Origin: an uncultured Flavobacteriales bacterium
GTDB lineage: Bacteria; Bacteroidota; Bacteroidia; Flavobacteriales_D; Crocinitomicaceae
Direction of reading: 5' to 3'
Length of the DNA: 64,000 nucleotides
Assembly: GCA_903823565.1 (NCBI GenBank)
Contig: CAIJTF010000070.1
Location: forward strand, 1 to 64,000
Shown here: one piece after another, positions 34,899 to 47,700 of the stretch
How positions within the stretch are numbered: the first letter of the stretch is position 1
How the letters are laid out: each line of letters starts with the position of its first letter
Position numbers and translations under genes: made by a program
Notes under the pieces: generated by a model
The model's input: only the letters and a program-made list of their open reading frames with translations
Told to the model about the DNA's origin: nothing
Databases searched by the model: none

Positions 34899-37625
34899 AT
34901 GGACCGAATTACATACGTGGGAAATGCTGATGTGAGTGCGATAGAACAATTGTATGCGGCTTACAAATCCGACCCTAATAACGTTGATTTAAGTTGGCAA
35001 AAGTTCTTTGAGGGCTTCGATTTTGCCCAAACGCATTATGATGTAGAAGGAAAAATCCCAGAGAACTTTCACAAAGAAGTTAAGGTTTTAAACCTTATCA
35101 ATGCCTACCGAACCAGAGGTCATCTTTTTACAAAAACCAATCCGGTACGAGAAAGACGAAAATATACCCCAACATTGGATTTGTCTAATTTCGGCCTGGA
35201 ACCTTCGGATTTAACGACCGTCTTTCAAGCGGGACAAGAAGTTGGCCTAGGTCCCGTTTCATTGAGTGAAATTATTCATCACCTCGAGCAAACCTATTGC
35301 CAATCCATTGGAATTGAATACGTCTATATGCGCGATCCGGACCGAATTGCTTGGTTGAAAGACCGTATCGAGTTAGTGAACCGACCGCAAATTGATGCAG
35401 CCCGAAAGCGTCAGATTTTTAACAAACTAAGCCAAGCTGTCGCATTTGAATCCTTTCTGGGTAAAAAATTTGTTGGTCAAAAACGATTTTCTGTAGAAGG
35501 TGGGGAAGCGCTTATTCCTGCACTAGACACCCTAATTTCAAAGGGTTCGGAACATGGTATTTCCTACTTCGTAATGGGTATGGCGCATCGAGGGCGCCTG
35601 AATACCCTGGCAAACATATTCCAAAAATTACCGCGCGATATCTTCTCTGAATTCGAAGGGAAAGAATTTGAATTCGATACGTATTTTGATGGCGATGTAA
35701 AATACCATCAGGGATTCACTTCGAAAATTGTGTTGGAAAATGGGCAAGAGATTGGGTTGACATTATCCCCTAATCCCTCCCATTTAGAAGCGGTAAATAC
35801 GGTGGTAGAGGGTATAGCTAGGGCAAAAATCGACCATGAGCTTTTAGAAGAAAACAAGGTGTGTCCCGTGTTGATTCACGGAGATGCTGCCATTGCTGGA
35901 CAAGGGATTGTGTATGAAACCATTCAAATGGCTCAATTGGATGGATACAAAGTTGGGGGCACCATTCACATTGTAGTGAATAACCAAGTAGGATTCACCA
36001 CCAACTACCTCGATGGAAGGTCTTCGACCTATTGCACAGACGTTGCAAAAACAACGCTCTGTCCTGTTTTTCATGTCAACGGGGACGACGTTGAAGCCGT
36101 GGTACAAACCATGGAAATAGCTATTGCCTACCGCCAAACCTTTAAGCGCGATATATTTATCGATTTATTGTGTTATCGAAAATATGGGCACAACGAGGGG
36201 GACGAACCTAAATTCACCCAGCCCAAACTGTATGATGCCATTCTAAGGCATCCGAATCCCAAGGTGATTTATCAAAATCAATTGGAGTCTGAAGGGGTTC
36301 TATCCTCTGAAGAGGGAAAGATATATGAGGAGCAATACCTTGCATTTTTAGAGGCAGAATACGATGCGTCTAGGCTATCTGAAAAAGCCCAAGTCTATGA
36401 TTTTTTGAGTGCGACATGGAATGGATTCCGGCATGCAACTTCGGAGGACTTTGAACATTCGCCAAACACGGGAGTGGATAAAAAGAAGCTCAAATCCCTG
36501 GGAATTCATATGTCTACCTTACCCAAAGACAAAAAATACTTTCGCAAAATTTCTAAAATTTTTGAGGACCGTATTGATGCCATTCAACAGGATAAGTTGG
36601 ATTGGGGTACGGCAGAAATGTTGGCCTATGCCAGCCTTTTGGTGGAAGGTCATGCAGTCAGAATTTCTGGGCAAGATGTAGAACGTGGAACTTTTTCCCA
36701 CAGACATGCTGTGGTCAAAACAGAAGATACCGAAGAGGAGTATGAACCCTTAAACGCGCTAGCGAAGGATCAGGCAAAAAGCGTCATTTATAATTCATTG
36801 TTATCCGAATATGGTGTCCTTGGTTTCGAGTACGGTTATTCTTTAGCGCATCCGAACGGCCTTACGATTTGGGAAGCCCAATTTGGAGATTTTTTCAACG
36901 GGGCTCAAATCATGGTGGACCAATTCATTTCTGCAGGTGAGGATAAATGGGCTACACAGTCAGGGTTAGTAATGCTCCTGCCACATGGATATGAAGGGCA
37001 AGGGGCCGAACATTCAAGTGCAAGATTGGAGCGGTTTTTACAACAATGCGCAGACTTAAACATGCAGATTGTTAATACCTCAACCCCTGCTAATCACTTT
37101 CACTTATTACGTAGACAAGTCAAGCGCGATTTTCGTAAACCCTTGGTTGTTTTTTCTCCTAAAATGTTGCTGCGATATCCAGAAGCTACTTCTTCACTGG
37201 ATGATATGGCCAAAGGAGGGTTTCAGGAAGTTTTAGACGATACAGAAGCAAATCCTAAATCCATTGATACCGTAGTCCTGTGTTCTGGTAAATTTTATTA
37301 CGAAATGAAAAGTAAGGCGAGGGAACTAGAGGTCTCAAACATGGCTTTCATTCGGATTGAACAATTATACCCACTACCTGAAAATCAGATTAAACTCCTT
37401 TTGAAGAAATATCAACCAAAAAACATCCTCTGGGCGCAAGAAGAACCAGCAAACATGGGAGCATGGACTTACATGGCCATGCAGTTGCGCGCATTAAATA
37501 TCATTGGAATAACACGCGGTGCTAGTGCCGCCACGGCAGAAGGGTCGAAAAAGCTTCATGAGAAACGGTTGAAATCGTTAATGGAGTCCTTGTTTGCCTA
37601 TGGGAAAATAATGGCTCATAAATAA
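34899..37625 (+). CDS. sucA: 2-oxoglutarate dehydrogenase E1 component
   Basis: Thiamine-diphosphate-dependent E1 of the 2-oxoglutarate dehydrogenase complex in the TCA cycle (908 residues, standard length). The N-terminus ADVSAIEQLYAAYKSDPNNVDLSWQKFFEGF is the segment that binds the E2 core. Other motifs are MGMAHRGRLNTLANI near residue 225, SHLEAVNTVVEG near 292, HGDAAIAGQGIVYET near 327, GHNEGDEP near 429 and HGYEGQGAEHSSARLERFLQ near 695. sucB follows after seven bases, so E1 and E2 are made from one transcript. Confidence 0.97.
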   Translation: MDRITYVGNADVSAIEQLYAAYKSDPNNVDLSWQKFFEGFDFAQTHYDVEGKIPENFHKEVKVLNLINAYRTRGHLFTKTNPVRERRKYTPTLDLSNFGLEPSDLTTVFQAGQEVGLGPVSLSEIIHHLEQTYCQSIGIEYVYMRDPDRIAWLKDRIELVNRPQIDAARKRQIFNKLSQAVAFESFLGKKFVGQKRFSVEGGEALIPALDTLISKGSEHGISYFVMGMAHRGRLNTLANIFQKLPRDIFSEFEGKEFEFDTYFDGDVKYHQGFTSKIVLENGQEIGLTLSPNPSHLEAVNTVVEGIARAKIDHELLEENKVCPVLIHGDAAIAGQGIVYETIQMAQLDGYKVGGTIHIVVNNQVGFTTNYLDGRSSTYCTDVAKTTLCPVFHVNGDDVEAVVQTMEIAIAYRQTFKRDIFIDLLCYRKYGHNEGDEPKFTQPKLYDAILRHPNPKVIYQNQLESEGVLSSEEGKIYEEQYLAFLEAEYDASRLSEKAQVYDFLSATWNGFRHATSEDFEHSPNTGVDKKKLKSLGIHMSTLPKDKKYFRKISKIFEDRIDAIQQDKLDWGTAEMLAYASLLVEGHAVRISGQDVERGTFSHRHAVVKTEDTEEEYEPLNALAKDQAKSVIYNSLLSEYGVLGFEYGYSLAHPNGLTIWEAQFGDFFNGAQIMVDQFISAGEDKWATQSGLVMLLPHGYEGQGAEHSSARLERFLQQCADLNMQIVNTSTPANHFHLLRRQVKRDFRKPLVVFSPKMLLRYPEATSSLDDMAKGGFQEVLDDTEANPKSIDTVVLCSGKFYYEMKSKARELEVSNMAFIRIEQLYPLPENQIKLLLKKYQPKNILWAQEEPANMGAWTYMAMQLRALNIIGITRGASAATAEGSKKLHEKRLKSLMESLFAYGKIMAHK

Positions 37626-37632
37626 GTAAAGT

Positions 37633-38871
37633 ATGGCAAAATTAGAAATGAAAGTACCGTCTCCCGGCGAATCGATATCTGAGGTTGAAATTGCGCAGTG
37701 GCTGGTTTCGGATGGTGATTTTGTGGAAAAGGATCAACCCATTGCGGAAGTGGATTCAGATAAAGCAACCCTCGAACTGCCAGCAGAAGAGAGCGGTGTT
37801 ATAACCTTGAAAGCGAAAGAAGGAGATACCGTAAAGGTCGGTCAGGTGGTTTGCCTAATCGATACATCGGCTAGCCCTCCAAAGAAAAAAGAGGCGGCCG
37901 TTACTGCCCCCGAAACAACAACGCAAACCAAAAGCGCGACTTCTGCCCCAAATCCCGATCCGGTGGCCACCTATGCCCATGGGACTCCCTCCCCGGCAGC
38001 AGCTAAAATAATGGCTGAAAATAACCTTACGTCGAAATCCATTACGGCTACCGGCAAAGAGGGTCGCATTACCAAAAACGATGTTTTGATGGCTTTGTCG
38101 GCGGGTTTTTCAAACGATCAAAATTCAAGTTGGTCAGGTGAGCGAGTGGTGCGAAAAGAAAAAATGTCCATGTTGAGAAGGAAAATAGCCGAGCGCCTCG
38201 TTTCCGTGAAAAACCAGACGGCCATGTTAACCACCTTCAACGAAATTGATATGAAACCCATCATGGATTTGAGGGCAAAATACAAAGACCGCTTTGCAAA
38301 ACATCACGACGTGAACCTAGGTTTTATGTCCTTTTTCACAAAGGCCGTTACGGAGGCATTGGCCTTATTCCCTGCGGTTAATGGTCAGATAGATGGCAAC
38401 GATATGGTGTATTTTGATTACGCTGACATTGGCATTGCCGTATCTTCTCCCAAGGGGCTCATGGTTCCTGTTCTGAGAAATGCCGAACAAATGTCCCTAG
38501 CAACCATTGAAAAAGAAATTAAACGCTTGGCTGTAAAGGCACGAGACGGTAAAATAACGCCAGAAGACATGACAGGCGGAACCTTTACCATAACTAATGG
38601 CGGGGTATTTGGCTCCATGTTATCCACGCCAATCATCAACCCCCCACAATCTGCCATTCTAGGTATGCACAATATTGTGGAGCGTCCCGTAGCGGTTAAT
38701 GGAAAGGTTGAAATTAGACCAATTATGTATGTCGCGCTCTCTTACGACCATCGAATTATTGATGGGAAAGAGTCCGTTGGTTTTTTGGTTAAAGTTAAAG
38801 AGATGATTGAATCCCCAGAAAAGATGCTGTTTGGTTCCAAGGATCCAGCTGAGGTTTTACTGGGTTTATAA
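37633..38871 (+). CDS. sucB: dihydrolipoyllysine-residue succinyltransferase (2-oxoglutarate dehydrogenase E2)
   Basis: E2 core of the 2-oxoglutarate dehydrogenase complex (412 residues). One lipoyl domain at 1-78 with the modified Lys in [10 protein letters not shown] (Lys near 44), a Pro/Ala/Thr linker, a peripheral subunit-binding domain near 115-155 ([24 protein letters not shown]) and the acyltransferase domain from about 180 with [16 protein letters not shown] (catalytic His near 378). It follows sucA closely and precedes maeB by eight bases. The E3 gene (lpd) is not in the window. Confidence 0.97.
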   Translation: MAKLEMKVPSPGESISEVEIAQWLVSDGDFVEKDQPIAEVDSDKATLELPAEESGVITLKAKEGDTVKVGQVVCLIDTSASPPKKKEAAVTAPETTTQTKSATSAPNPDPVATYAHGTPSPAAAKIMAENNLTSKSITATGKEGRITKNDVLMALSAGFSNDQNSSWSGERVVRKEKMSMLRRKIAERLVSVKNQTAMLTTFNEIDMKPIMDLRAKYKDRFAKHHDVNLGFMSFFTKAVTEALALFPAVNGQIDGNDMVYFDYADIGIAVSSPKGLMVPVLRNAEQMSLATIEKEIKRLAVKARDGKITPEDMTGGTFTITNGGVFGSMLSTPIINPPQSAILGMHNIVERPVAVNGKVEIRPIMYVALSYDHRIIDGKESVGFLVKVKEMIESPEKMLFGSKDPAEVLLGL

Positions 38872-38879
38872 AAAAATGA

Positions 38880-41144
38880 ATGGCAAAAATTAGAAAGCAG
38901 GATGCGCTGGATTACCACGCAATGGGCAGACCCGGAAAAATTGAGGTCATTCCAACCAAACCCTATTCCTCCCAGAGGGATTTGTCTTTGGCCTATTCTC
39001 CCGGTGTAGCAGAACCGTGTTTGAAAATTGCAGAGAATAAGGACGATGTCTATAAGTATACTAGTAAATCTAATTTAGTTGCCGTCATTTCTAACGGTAC
39101 TGCTGTACTTGGTTTGGGCGATATTGGTCCCGAGGCGTCAAAACCCGTAATGGAAGGGAAAGGATTGCTCTTTAAAATTTTTGCGGATATCGATGTTTTT
39201 GATATTGAAATCGATGCCAAGGACCCAGAATTGTTTATCCAAACGGTGAAAGCCATCGCTCCCACCTTTGGTGGAATAAATTTAGAAGATATCAAGGCTC
39301 CCGAGGCTTTTGAAATTGAACGAAGACTGAAAGAAGAGTTGGATATCCCAATCATGCACGATGATCAGCACGGAACCGCCATTATTTCTTCAGCAGCCCT
39401 TTTAAATGCGCTAGAATTGGCTAAAAAGAAGATTGATCGGGTGAAAATTGTGATTTCAGGAGCCGGTGCCTCCGCAATGTCTTGCGCACGTTTGTACGTA
39501 GCGCTAGGGGCTAAGGTCTCTAATATATTCATGTTCGATTCAAAAGGTTTATTAGGTGCATTTCGCTCTGATTTAGATGAAATGAAAACCTATTTTGCGG
39601 TGCACAAGAAAGAATGCACTTTTGAGGAGGCCTTTAAAGGGGCCGATGTGTTTTTAGGTTTGTCGCGTGGAGGTCTGGTTTCAAAGGAAATGATTAAAAA
39701 AATGGCAAAAGATCCCATAGTTTTTGCCTTAGCAAACCCTGACCCAGAAATTTCATACAAAGAGGCCACCTCCGTTCGAAAGGATATTATAATGGCCACT
39801 GGGCGATCCGATCATCCGAACCAAGTCAACAATGTCCTAGGTTTCCCTTTCATATTTCGAGGGGCCTTGGATGTTCGCGCCACATCCATCAACGAAGCAA
39901 TGAAACTAGCCGCCGTTAAAGCCATTGCATCGCTGGCTAAGGAAACCATTCCGGAGGAAGTGATTGAGGCGTACGGAGAAAAAAATATTTCTTTCGGTAG
40001 GGATCAAATTATTCCCAAACCCTTAGATCCTCGGTTAATTTATTCGGTCGCACCCGCCGTGGCTAAAGCGGCCATGGAATCAGGGGTCGCACGGGTGCCA
40101 ATCAAAGACTGGAACCAATACGTTCAAGAACTAAAGGCAAGGTTGGGGTTAGATAACGAACTGCTTCGAAACATTACGTCTAAAGCACAAAGCAGCCCTA
40201 AAAAAGTGGTCTTCGCCGAAGCCGATAACGTCAAAATTCTTAAAGCTGCACAAGTATCTTATGAAGAAGGGGTGGCCTTCCCGATTTTATTAGGGGATCG
40301 TCAAATTATACTCGATCTCATGAATGAGTATAACATTGAGCTTCCTGAAGTAACGATTATTGACCCGAAGGAAGAAGCTGAGGCAGAGAGAAGAAAGCAA
40401 TTTGGCGCCGTTTTCTTTGAGCAACGCAAGCGGAAAGGAATGATGGAGTTTGAAGCTGAAAAACTCATGAGGGAGCGTAACCATTTCGGAGCCATGATGG
40501 TGAATATGGGGCATGCTGATGCTATGGTGACGGGTCTTACGCGCTCTTATCGTTCCAATGTACGTCCTCTTTTACAAATTATTGGTTTGGATAAGGAGGT
40601 AAAAACGGCAGCAGGAATGTATATTTTGAATACCAAAAGAGGCCCCCTCTTTTTAGCCGACACCACCGTAAACCTGAATCCAACGGCAGAACAAATTGCA
40701 GAAATCACCCTGAACGTTGCCAAAACCATTACCCGACTGAAAGTTCAGCCCAAAATAGCCTTACTCAGTTATTCCAATTTTGGATCCTCGCCGGGTCCCG
40801 ATTCTGAGAAAATGGCGCAAGCTGTAGCCTATTTACACGAGAATCACCCTACCCTGCATGTGGACGGAGAAATCCAAGCAAATTTTGCGCTTAATTCGGA
40901 TTTGCTTTTGGAAAAATTTCCTTTTTCGCGCTTGGTGGGTAGCGAGGTGAATACCTTAATATTTCCCAATCTCTCTTCAGGAAATATTGCTTACAAACTC
41001 TTGCAACAAATGACCGATAGCGATGCCATCGGACCCGTCCTTATTGGCCTTAAGAAATCCATTCATGTGGTTCAACTTGGAGCCTCAGTTAGGGAAATAA
41101 TTAACATGGTTAAAGTAGCCGTCATTGACGCCCAAAACAAATAA
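38880..41144 (+). CDS. maeB: NADP-dependent malic enzyme with phosphotransacetylase-like C-terminal domain
   Basis: MaeB-type malic enzyme of 754 residues: malate to pyruvate and CO2 with NADP+. N-terminal malic domain with SLAYSPGVAEPCLKI near residue 33 and MHDDQHGTAI near 158; NAD(P)-binding domain with ISGAGASAMSCARLY near 193; then a phosphotransacetylase-like domain (about 430-754) with FAEADNVKILKAA and NFGSSPGPDSEKM, thought to be regulatory. It is eight bases after sucB and two before ruvA, so carbon-metabolism and recombination genes share one run. The start is the ATG at 38880. Confidence 0.96.
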   Translation: MAKIRKQDALDYHAMGRPGKIEVIPTKPYSSQRDLSLAYSPGVAEPCLKIAENKDDVYKYTSKSNLVAVISNGTAVLGLGDIGPEASKPVMEGKGLLFKIFADIDVFDIEIDAKDPELFIQTVKAIAPTFGGINLEDIKAPEAFEIERRLKEELDIPIMHDDQHGTAIISSAALLNALELAKKKIDRVKIVISGAGASAMSCARLYVALGAKVSNIFMFDSKGLLGAFRSDLDEMKTYFAVHKKECTFEEAFKGADVFLGLSRGGLVSKEMIKKMAKDPIVFALANPDPEISYKEATSVRKDIIMATGRSDHPNQVNNVLGFPFIFRGALDVRATSINEAMKLAAVKAIASLAKETIPEEVIEAYGEKNISFGRDQIIPKPLDPRLIYSVAPAVAKAAMESGVARVPIKDWNQYVQELKARLGLDNELLRNITSKAQSSPKKVVFAEADNVKILKAAQVSYEEGVAFPILLGDRQIILDLMNEYNIELPEVTIIDPKEEAEAERRKQFGAVFFEQRKRKGMMEFEAEKLMRERNHFGAMMVNMGHADAMVTGLTRSYRSNVRPLLQIIGLDKEVKTAAGMYILNTKRGPLFLADTTVNLNPTAEQIAEITLNVAKTITRLKVQPKIALLSYSNFGSSPGPDSEKMAQAVAYLHENHPTLHVDGEIQANFALNSDLLLEKFPFSRLVGSEVNTLIFPNLSSGNIAYKLLQQMTDSDAIGPVLIGLKKSIHVVQLGASVREIINMVKVAVIDAQNK

Positions 41145-41146
41145 CA

Positions 41147-41722
41147 ATGATAGGTCAACTCCAAGGTCGATTAATTGAAAAATACCCAACAGAAATCCTA
41201 TTGGATTGCCATGGTGTGGGATATGAAATCAAAATTTCACTGAATACTTTTACTTCCTTAGGGGATTCAGAGGCCGTTCGAATTTATACCCGCTTGATTG
41301 TTCGTGAGGACGCCCATCTCCTGTATGGGTTTCATTCGAAAGAGGAAAGGGAGATGTTTAATCATCTTATTGGCGTTTCGGGTATCGGTCCGAATACAGC
41401 AATGTTAATGCTTTCTTCCCTTGGACCAGAAGATATCGCAAAAGCAATTCAAACGGAAGATGTTGTTACCATCCAAAAAATTAAAGGCATTGGTGCAAAA
41501 ACTGCTCAACGGGTAATTATTGATTTGAAAGGCAAAGTTGTTAAACTATCGGAGCAAGCTCAAAATATTTTCACTCCACACAATACAAACCGCTTTGATG
41601 CGTTAACGGCGCTGATTTCGCTCGGCTTTGATAAAAAAGCAGCCGAAAAAGCCCTTGAACGCGTCGATTCCGGAGATCAACCTGTGGAGTCTTTAATTAA
41701 AGAGGCATTAAAAATTTTATAG
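41147..41722 (+). CDS. ruvA: Holliday junction branch migration protein RuvA
   Basis: RuvA of 191 residues: N-terminal OB fold (MIGQLQGRLIEKYPTEILLD...), two helix-hairpin-helix motifs (GVSGIGPNTAMLML near residue 75 and IKGIGAKTAQRVIIDL near 110) and a C-terminal UBA-like domain that contacts RuvB (ALTALISLGFDKKAAEKALERV). It targets RuvB to Holliday junctions. Located between maeB and sprA; its TAG stop shares one base with the GTG start of sprA. Confidence 0.96.
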   Translation: MIGQLQGRLIEKYPTEILLDCHGVGYEIKISLNTFTSLGDSEAVRIYTRLIVREDAHLLYGFHSKEEREMFNHLIGVSGIGPNTAMLMLSSLGPEDIAKAIQTEDVVTIQKIKGIGAKTAQRVIIDLKGKVVKLSEQAQNIFTPHNTNRFDALTALISLGFDKKAAEKALERVDSGDQPVESLIKEALKIL

Positions 41723-44700
41723 TGAAAGAAAGGATTGGAAATACTGTTTCTAGGTATCGGCTATTGGTCTTTCTAGTCCTTCTCCTTCCCCTCGTAGGTT
41801 TCGCCCAAAACCCAACGCTGCCTTTTCCAATTTCTCCGACCTATAACACCTTCAATAATCAAACCCAGTCCTTTGATTTGGGTGATCCAACGAACATGCA
41901 ACAAACCATTGAATACGACCCCGTAACAGGTCAATATGTATTCAAGCAAACCATGGGGAATGGTTTGTTCTTTAGAAATCCTACTTCCATGTCGTTGGAA
42001 GATTACCTCAATTATAAAAACAAACAGTTTCAAGACCAAAATTGGGAGCAGCAAATTGAAGAGGAGTCTGTAGTTGGCAGATCCTTTGAATTGCCTATTA
42101 AAGTGGGTGGAAAGGTTTTTGAAAGCATTTTTGGTTCTGGAGACATTACCATTCGTCCGCAAGGAAATGTGGAAGTTCAGCTTGGTGTAAACCATTCGCG
42201 CTACGACAACCCTATCTTACCGATGCGCCAGCGGAGAATTACGCGTTTCGATTTCCAACAAAATATCAACATGGATATTACCGGTCAAATCGGTACCCGC
42301 TTGAAAATTAACGCCAAATATAACACGCAAGCTGCTTTTGACTTTGAGAACATATCCAAATTAGAACATACAGGAGACGAGGATCAAATTATTCAGAAGG
42401 TAGCCCTTGGTATGGTGAACTTAGATTTACCGACATCCTTAATTCAGGGTTCACAAACCTTGTTTGGGGCTAAGACCCAATTGAAATTTGGACGTTCAAC
42501 GTTTGACTTAATTCTCGCACAATCCAAAGGTAAACGTCAAGAGATTAATATTACAGGAAAATCACAGGTTCAAAAATTTGAACTAACCGCGGACAATTAC
42601 GAGGCCAATCGACACTATTTCCTGAACCTGTTTTATCATCAGAATTATGATTCCGCGATGGCTAGCCTTCCCATGGTAAACGCCACTCGCTACATTACTC
42701 GGATAGAGGTGTGGGTAACCAACCGTTCTAACGTTACGGAAAATACAAGAAATATTTTGGCTTTTTCGGATTTAGGTGAGGGGCAGCAACAAAACTGTCA
42801 AGGTAATCCTGGCGGTTTCACCACAGGCGTTGAGCCATCAAACGAGGCGAACAATCTTTATCAATGGGCTTCAACCCAACCCCAAATACGCAGTTTTTCC
42901 ACAGCCGTACCAACCCTAAACAATCAAGTTACAGCACCGGGTCCTTTTCAACAGGCAAAAGATTACGAAAAGGTAGAAAACGCTCGAAAATTAACCGACC
43001 AAGAGTTTTCTTATAATGCCCTATTGGGATATGTTTCCTTGAATAACCCCCTTAACAACGATGAGGTTTTAGCCGTGGCCTATGAATACACCTACCGAGG
43101 ACAAACCTATCAAGTGGGTGAATTTTCGACGGATGGGGCAAGTGGCCAACAAGCGTTGATATTAAAACTATTGAAACCAACCATCACCAGCCCTCAAAAT
43201 AAAATTTGGGATTTGATGATGAAGAATGTATACTCTATTGGAGCATACCAAGTCGATCAACAAGGGTTTAAAGTGGATGTGTTTTACAACAACCCCTCTA
43301 CCAGCGTTCCCCTTCCCGTATTCCCAATGGCAGGATTAGACGACAAACAATTGGTTACCCTACTTGAAATGGATCGTTTAAACCAAAACAATCAGCCTTT
43401 CTCGGATGGTGTTTTTGATTATGTTCCATTTGTAGTAACGGGTTCTAAAATCGAAAACGGAGGGACCATAAACCGAAAAAATGGAAGAATTTTCTTTTCT
43501 ACGGTAGAGCCTTTTGGAAAAACGTTGGCGTATAAATTGCAATCGATAGGAGTGCCTCAAGCAACCATCGATAATATTGCATACTATGAGTTGTATGATT
43601 CCACTAAAACAGCTGCCCAACAAATTCCGAGTAAAAACCGATTCTTATTTAAGGGTGAATACCAATCCTCCGTTAGTTCTGATATTCCTTTGAATGCCCT
43701 GAATGTTCCACAAGGAGCAGTTACGGTGACCGCCGGTGGAATAAAATTAACGGAAGGAACGGATTTTACGGTAGATTACAATTTAGGAAGGGTTAAAATA
43801 TTAAACACAGGAATCTTAGAATCGAATACCCCAATAAAAATTTCCATTGAAAGCAACTCAGTCTTTGGATTTCAAGCCAGATCGCTGATGGGGGGACATT
43901 ACCAATACCGTTTGAGCGATCGAATGAAATTCGGTGCAACCTGGGTGCGAATGACAGAACGTCCTGTTACCCCAAAGGTTGACTTTGGAAGTGAGCCGTT
44001 TAAAAACAACATTGTCGGGTTAGATTTTAGCGTGAGAACAAACGTTCCCATCCTAACCAAATTGATTGACTTACTTCCCGTTATTTCGACCAACCAAATG
44101 TCTACCTTATCCGTAACCGGTGAGGCGGCTTACCTAATTCCTGGACAACCCAAGGTGATCGATAAATCAGGGACCTCGTACGTTGATGATTTCGAAGCGT
44201 CGCAAAGCACTATCGATTTGAAATCGGCCTCTGCTTGGCGTCTAGCCTCTATCCCTCAAGGACAACCGGATTTATTCCCCGAAGCAGCATCCCAAACCTT
44301 ATCCTCTGGTTTTAAAAGAGCCAAAATGGCTTGGTATACGATTGACCCACTTTTTTATCAAAGCAACAACCTTACACCCCTTCATATCAAACAAGATGCG
44401 ACGATGCTTGCAGATAGCCGCATGAGGTTGGTTAACTTCACCGATATTTTTCCTAACCAGCAGCTTCAATACGGCTCCATTCCCAACATTACGGTTTTTG
44501 ATGTGTGCTACTATCCAAAGGAGCGTGGCATGTATAATTATGATACCACCAATACCGTAGATACAGCGGGTTATTTTACGAATCCTGAAAACCGATGGGG
44601 TGGAATCATGCGAGGATTAGCCACCAATGATTTTGAATTGGCCAACGTACAGTTCATTCAGTTTTGGATCTTAGATCCCTTCAATGACGACGCCGAAAAC

Positions 44701-47700
44701 CAGAATCCCGCTACCACCATGTCAGGGGGTGATTTATATTTTAACCTTGGAAACATCTCCGAGGACGTGCTGCCAGACTCAAGAAAAGAGTTTGAAAATG
44801 GACTTCCTCCCTTGGTAACAAGCATTACCGACAACGTAGATACCACCCTTTGGGCCAGAGTTTCCAGTGATCAAGTAGTGGTGAATGCCTTTGATACCGA
44901 TCCCGAAGCCCGTTTGAATCAAGACATCGGACTAGACGGTTGGAACAGCGAGGCAGAAAAAACAGCTTACTCGAATTATTTCAATTGGGTTCAAAACAAC
45001 CCTTCGTTCACGGCCCTCGCTAAAGCGAAAATGATTCAAGATCCTTCAAATGATGATTACAATTATTACTTGGACGATAATTTTGATAACCTTCAGGCGA
45101 ACATATTGGAGCGCTACAAGCGCTATAATGGGATGGAGGGTAATGCTCCTACGACAAATATGTCGGATACCGCAAATGGCGCTGGCTATCCAACCCAAGC
45201 GACCAATATGCCCGATTTGGAGGACATCAACCAAGACAATAACCTATCAGAGTCAGAAGCATATTTTCAGTACCGAATGAGCTTGCGCCCAGCAGATATG
45301 GTTGTTGGTAAAAACTTTATCACCAACGTACAGCTTTATCAAAATGGCAATAAAACCGAGAAGTGGTACCAAGTTCGAATTCCCTTAGTCTCTTATGAGA
45401 AAAAAGTAAACGGTATTCAAGATTTCCGTTCCATACGTTTTATGCGGTTGTTCATGAAAAATTTTGACGAGCAAACGCAAATTCGATTTGCAAAAATGGA
45501 ATTTATGCGCGGGGAATGGAGGCCTTATTTATTAGACCTAACCCAACCTGGAATTAGCGTTCAACCCGATCCAAATTTGACCGCATTTAACATTTCGGCC
45601 GTAAACGTAGAAGAAAACGACCAACGGACTCCCGTTAAGTACGAGGTACCTCCTGGAATTATTAGAGAAATTGACCCATCACAGACGTACCAGCGCCAAA
45701 TGAACGAACAATCCTTAGTTCTTGATGTATGTAATTTACAGGATGGTGATGCAAGGGCGGCCTATAAAAATGTCGTATTCGATGTTAGAACCTACAAGAA
45801 ACTTAAACTTTTTGCCCATGCTGAAGAAGTGAATCCTTTGATTCCATTCAACGATAAAGAAGTTTCACTTTTCATACGCTTAGGTACCGATTTCGTTGAG
45901 AATTATTACGAGTATGAACTGCCCTTATACAAAACGCAATGGGGCGCAACCCTTCCTGAGGATATTTGGCCTGCATTGAATAACATTGAAATTGTTTTTG
46001 ACGATTTACTGAACCTTAAAAAGGAAAGAAACAATAAAGTGGAGCAAGGAGTCTCTGGGGTTTCCACGATGTTCGAATACGAAAAAACAGACCCGTCAAA
46101 TTCCGAAAGAAGAATAAAAGTTAAAGGTTCACCCAACTTGCAGGCCATCAAGACGATAATGATTGGCGTTAGAAATCCCTTACAGTCCGACCCTGACAAT
46201 AACTGGCCCGATGATGGACAGCCCGAATGCGTCAATGTTTGGGTAAATGAACTACGCCTTACGGACTTCGTTAGCGATGGTGGAGGTGCCGCGGTAGGAC
46301 AAGCCCAGCTTCAACTGGCTGATTTCGCCACCGTTTCCGCCTCAGGAAATTATTCTGGAATCAACTGGGGATCGGTGGAAAGCCGTGTTCAAGACCGTCA
46401 GCGAAATCAAAAATATGGCTTAGACATGAATTCAACGGTTCAGTTGGGTCAGTTTTTTGGTAAACAAGTGAAAGTATCCTTGCCGTTTTTCTATGGATAC
46501 TCCCTCAATGTCATTAATCCGGAATACGATCCTTTCAATCCGGACATCAAGTTATCGGATTATGACCTGGCTACCCGAAAGGAACGGGCTAAATTAGGGC
46601 AGGACTTCAATGAGCGTCGCTCTTTTAATTTTACGAATGTCAGAAAGGAGGCGAAAGCCGGTGCCAAACCGTCTTTCTGGAGAATTTCAAACTGGTCCGC
46701 CAATTATGCCTTTTCCGAGAATTTAAAGCGTGATTTTAATACGAATTATGATCGAACCAAAAACTACACGGGGTCGCTAAATTATAATTACACTTTTACC
46801 GGTAAAGTAATCGAACCGTTTAAAAAAGCGAAAGCCCTACAAAACACCAAATGGTTGGCCTTAATCAGGGATATGAATTTCTATCTAATGCCTAAGAACA
46901 TTACCTTCACCAATGATTTTCTTCGGATGTACAACGAACGACAGGTTCGAAACAACCTCGTTCCGAATTATCAATTTACCCCGGTGTTTTTGAAGAAATT
47001 TGATTGGAATCGAAACTATAACATCGGATACGACCTCACCAAAAACTTAAAAGCATCGTTTCAAGCAACGAACCGCGCAATTTTCGTGGAAGGGAATAAC
47101 CGTGTGGATAGAAAGTTGGACCCACTTTCCTACCAAGAATTTAGAGATACCATCCGATCGCAAATGGCGACCTTTGGAAAAACCATGGACTATAATCACA
47201 GCTATAACTTGAGTTATACCCTGCCCCTAGATAAATTCCCACTTACCGATTGGTTGACCCTAAATACTAAATATAACGGAACCTTTAATTGGCAAAGGGC
47301 ACCCCTTGCACAAACCGATTTTGGGAATGTAATCCAAAACAACCGTAGTTTGAACCTAACTTCACAAGCTAATTTTGTGACGTTGTACAACAAAGTACCC
47401 CTGTTTAAAAAAATCCTGGCTGATGGTCGTAATAACCGCGGTGCAGTCGGTGGCAGAAACAATGAGGGACTCAATCGAAACAATAACAATCCAGGGAATA
47501 ATAAAGCCGAAGAACAACCGCCTAAGCCTCCAAAACCGGTGGAAGAAATGACCAAAAAAGAAAAAAGGCAATGGGAAAGAGTATTGAAGCAATTCGAACG
47601 CAATAAGAAGAAAAAGGAAAGAGAAAAGAAAAAGGTAAATCCAGTTGTAAGCTTCGGTGCGAGGTTGCTCATGACAGTTCGTAATGTTTCGGGCACCTAT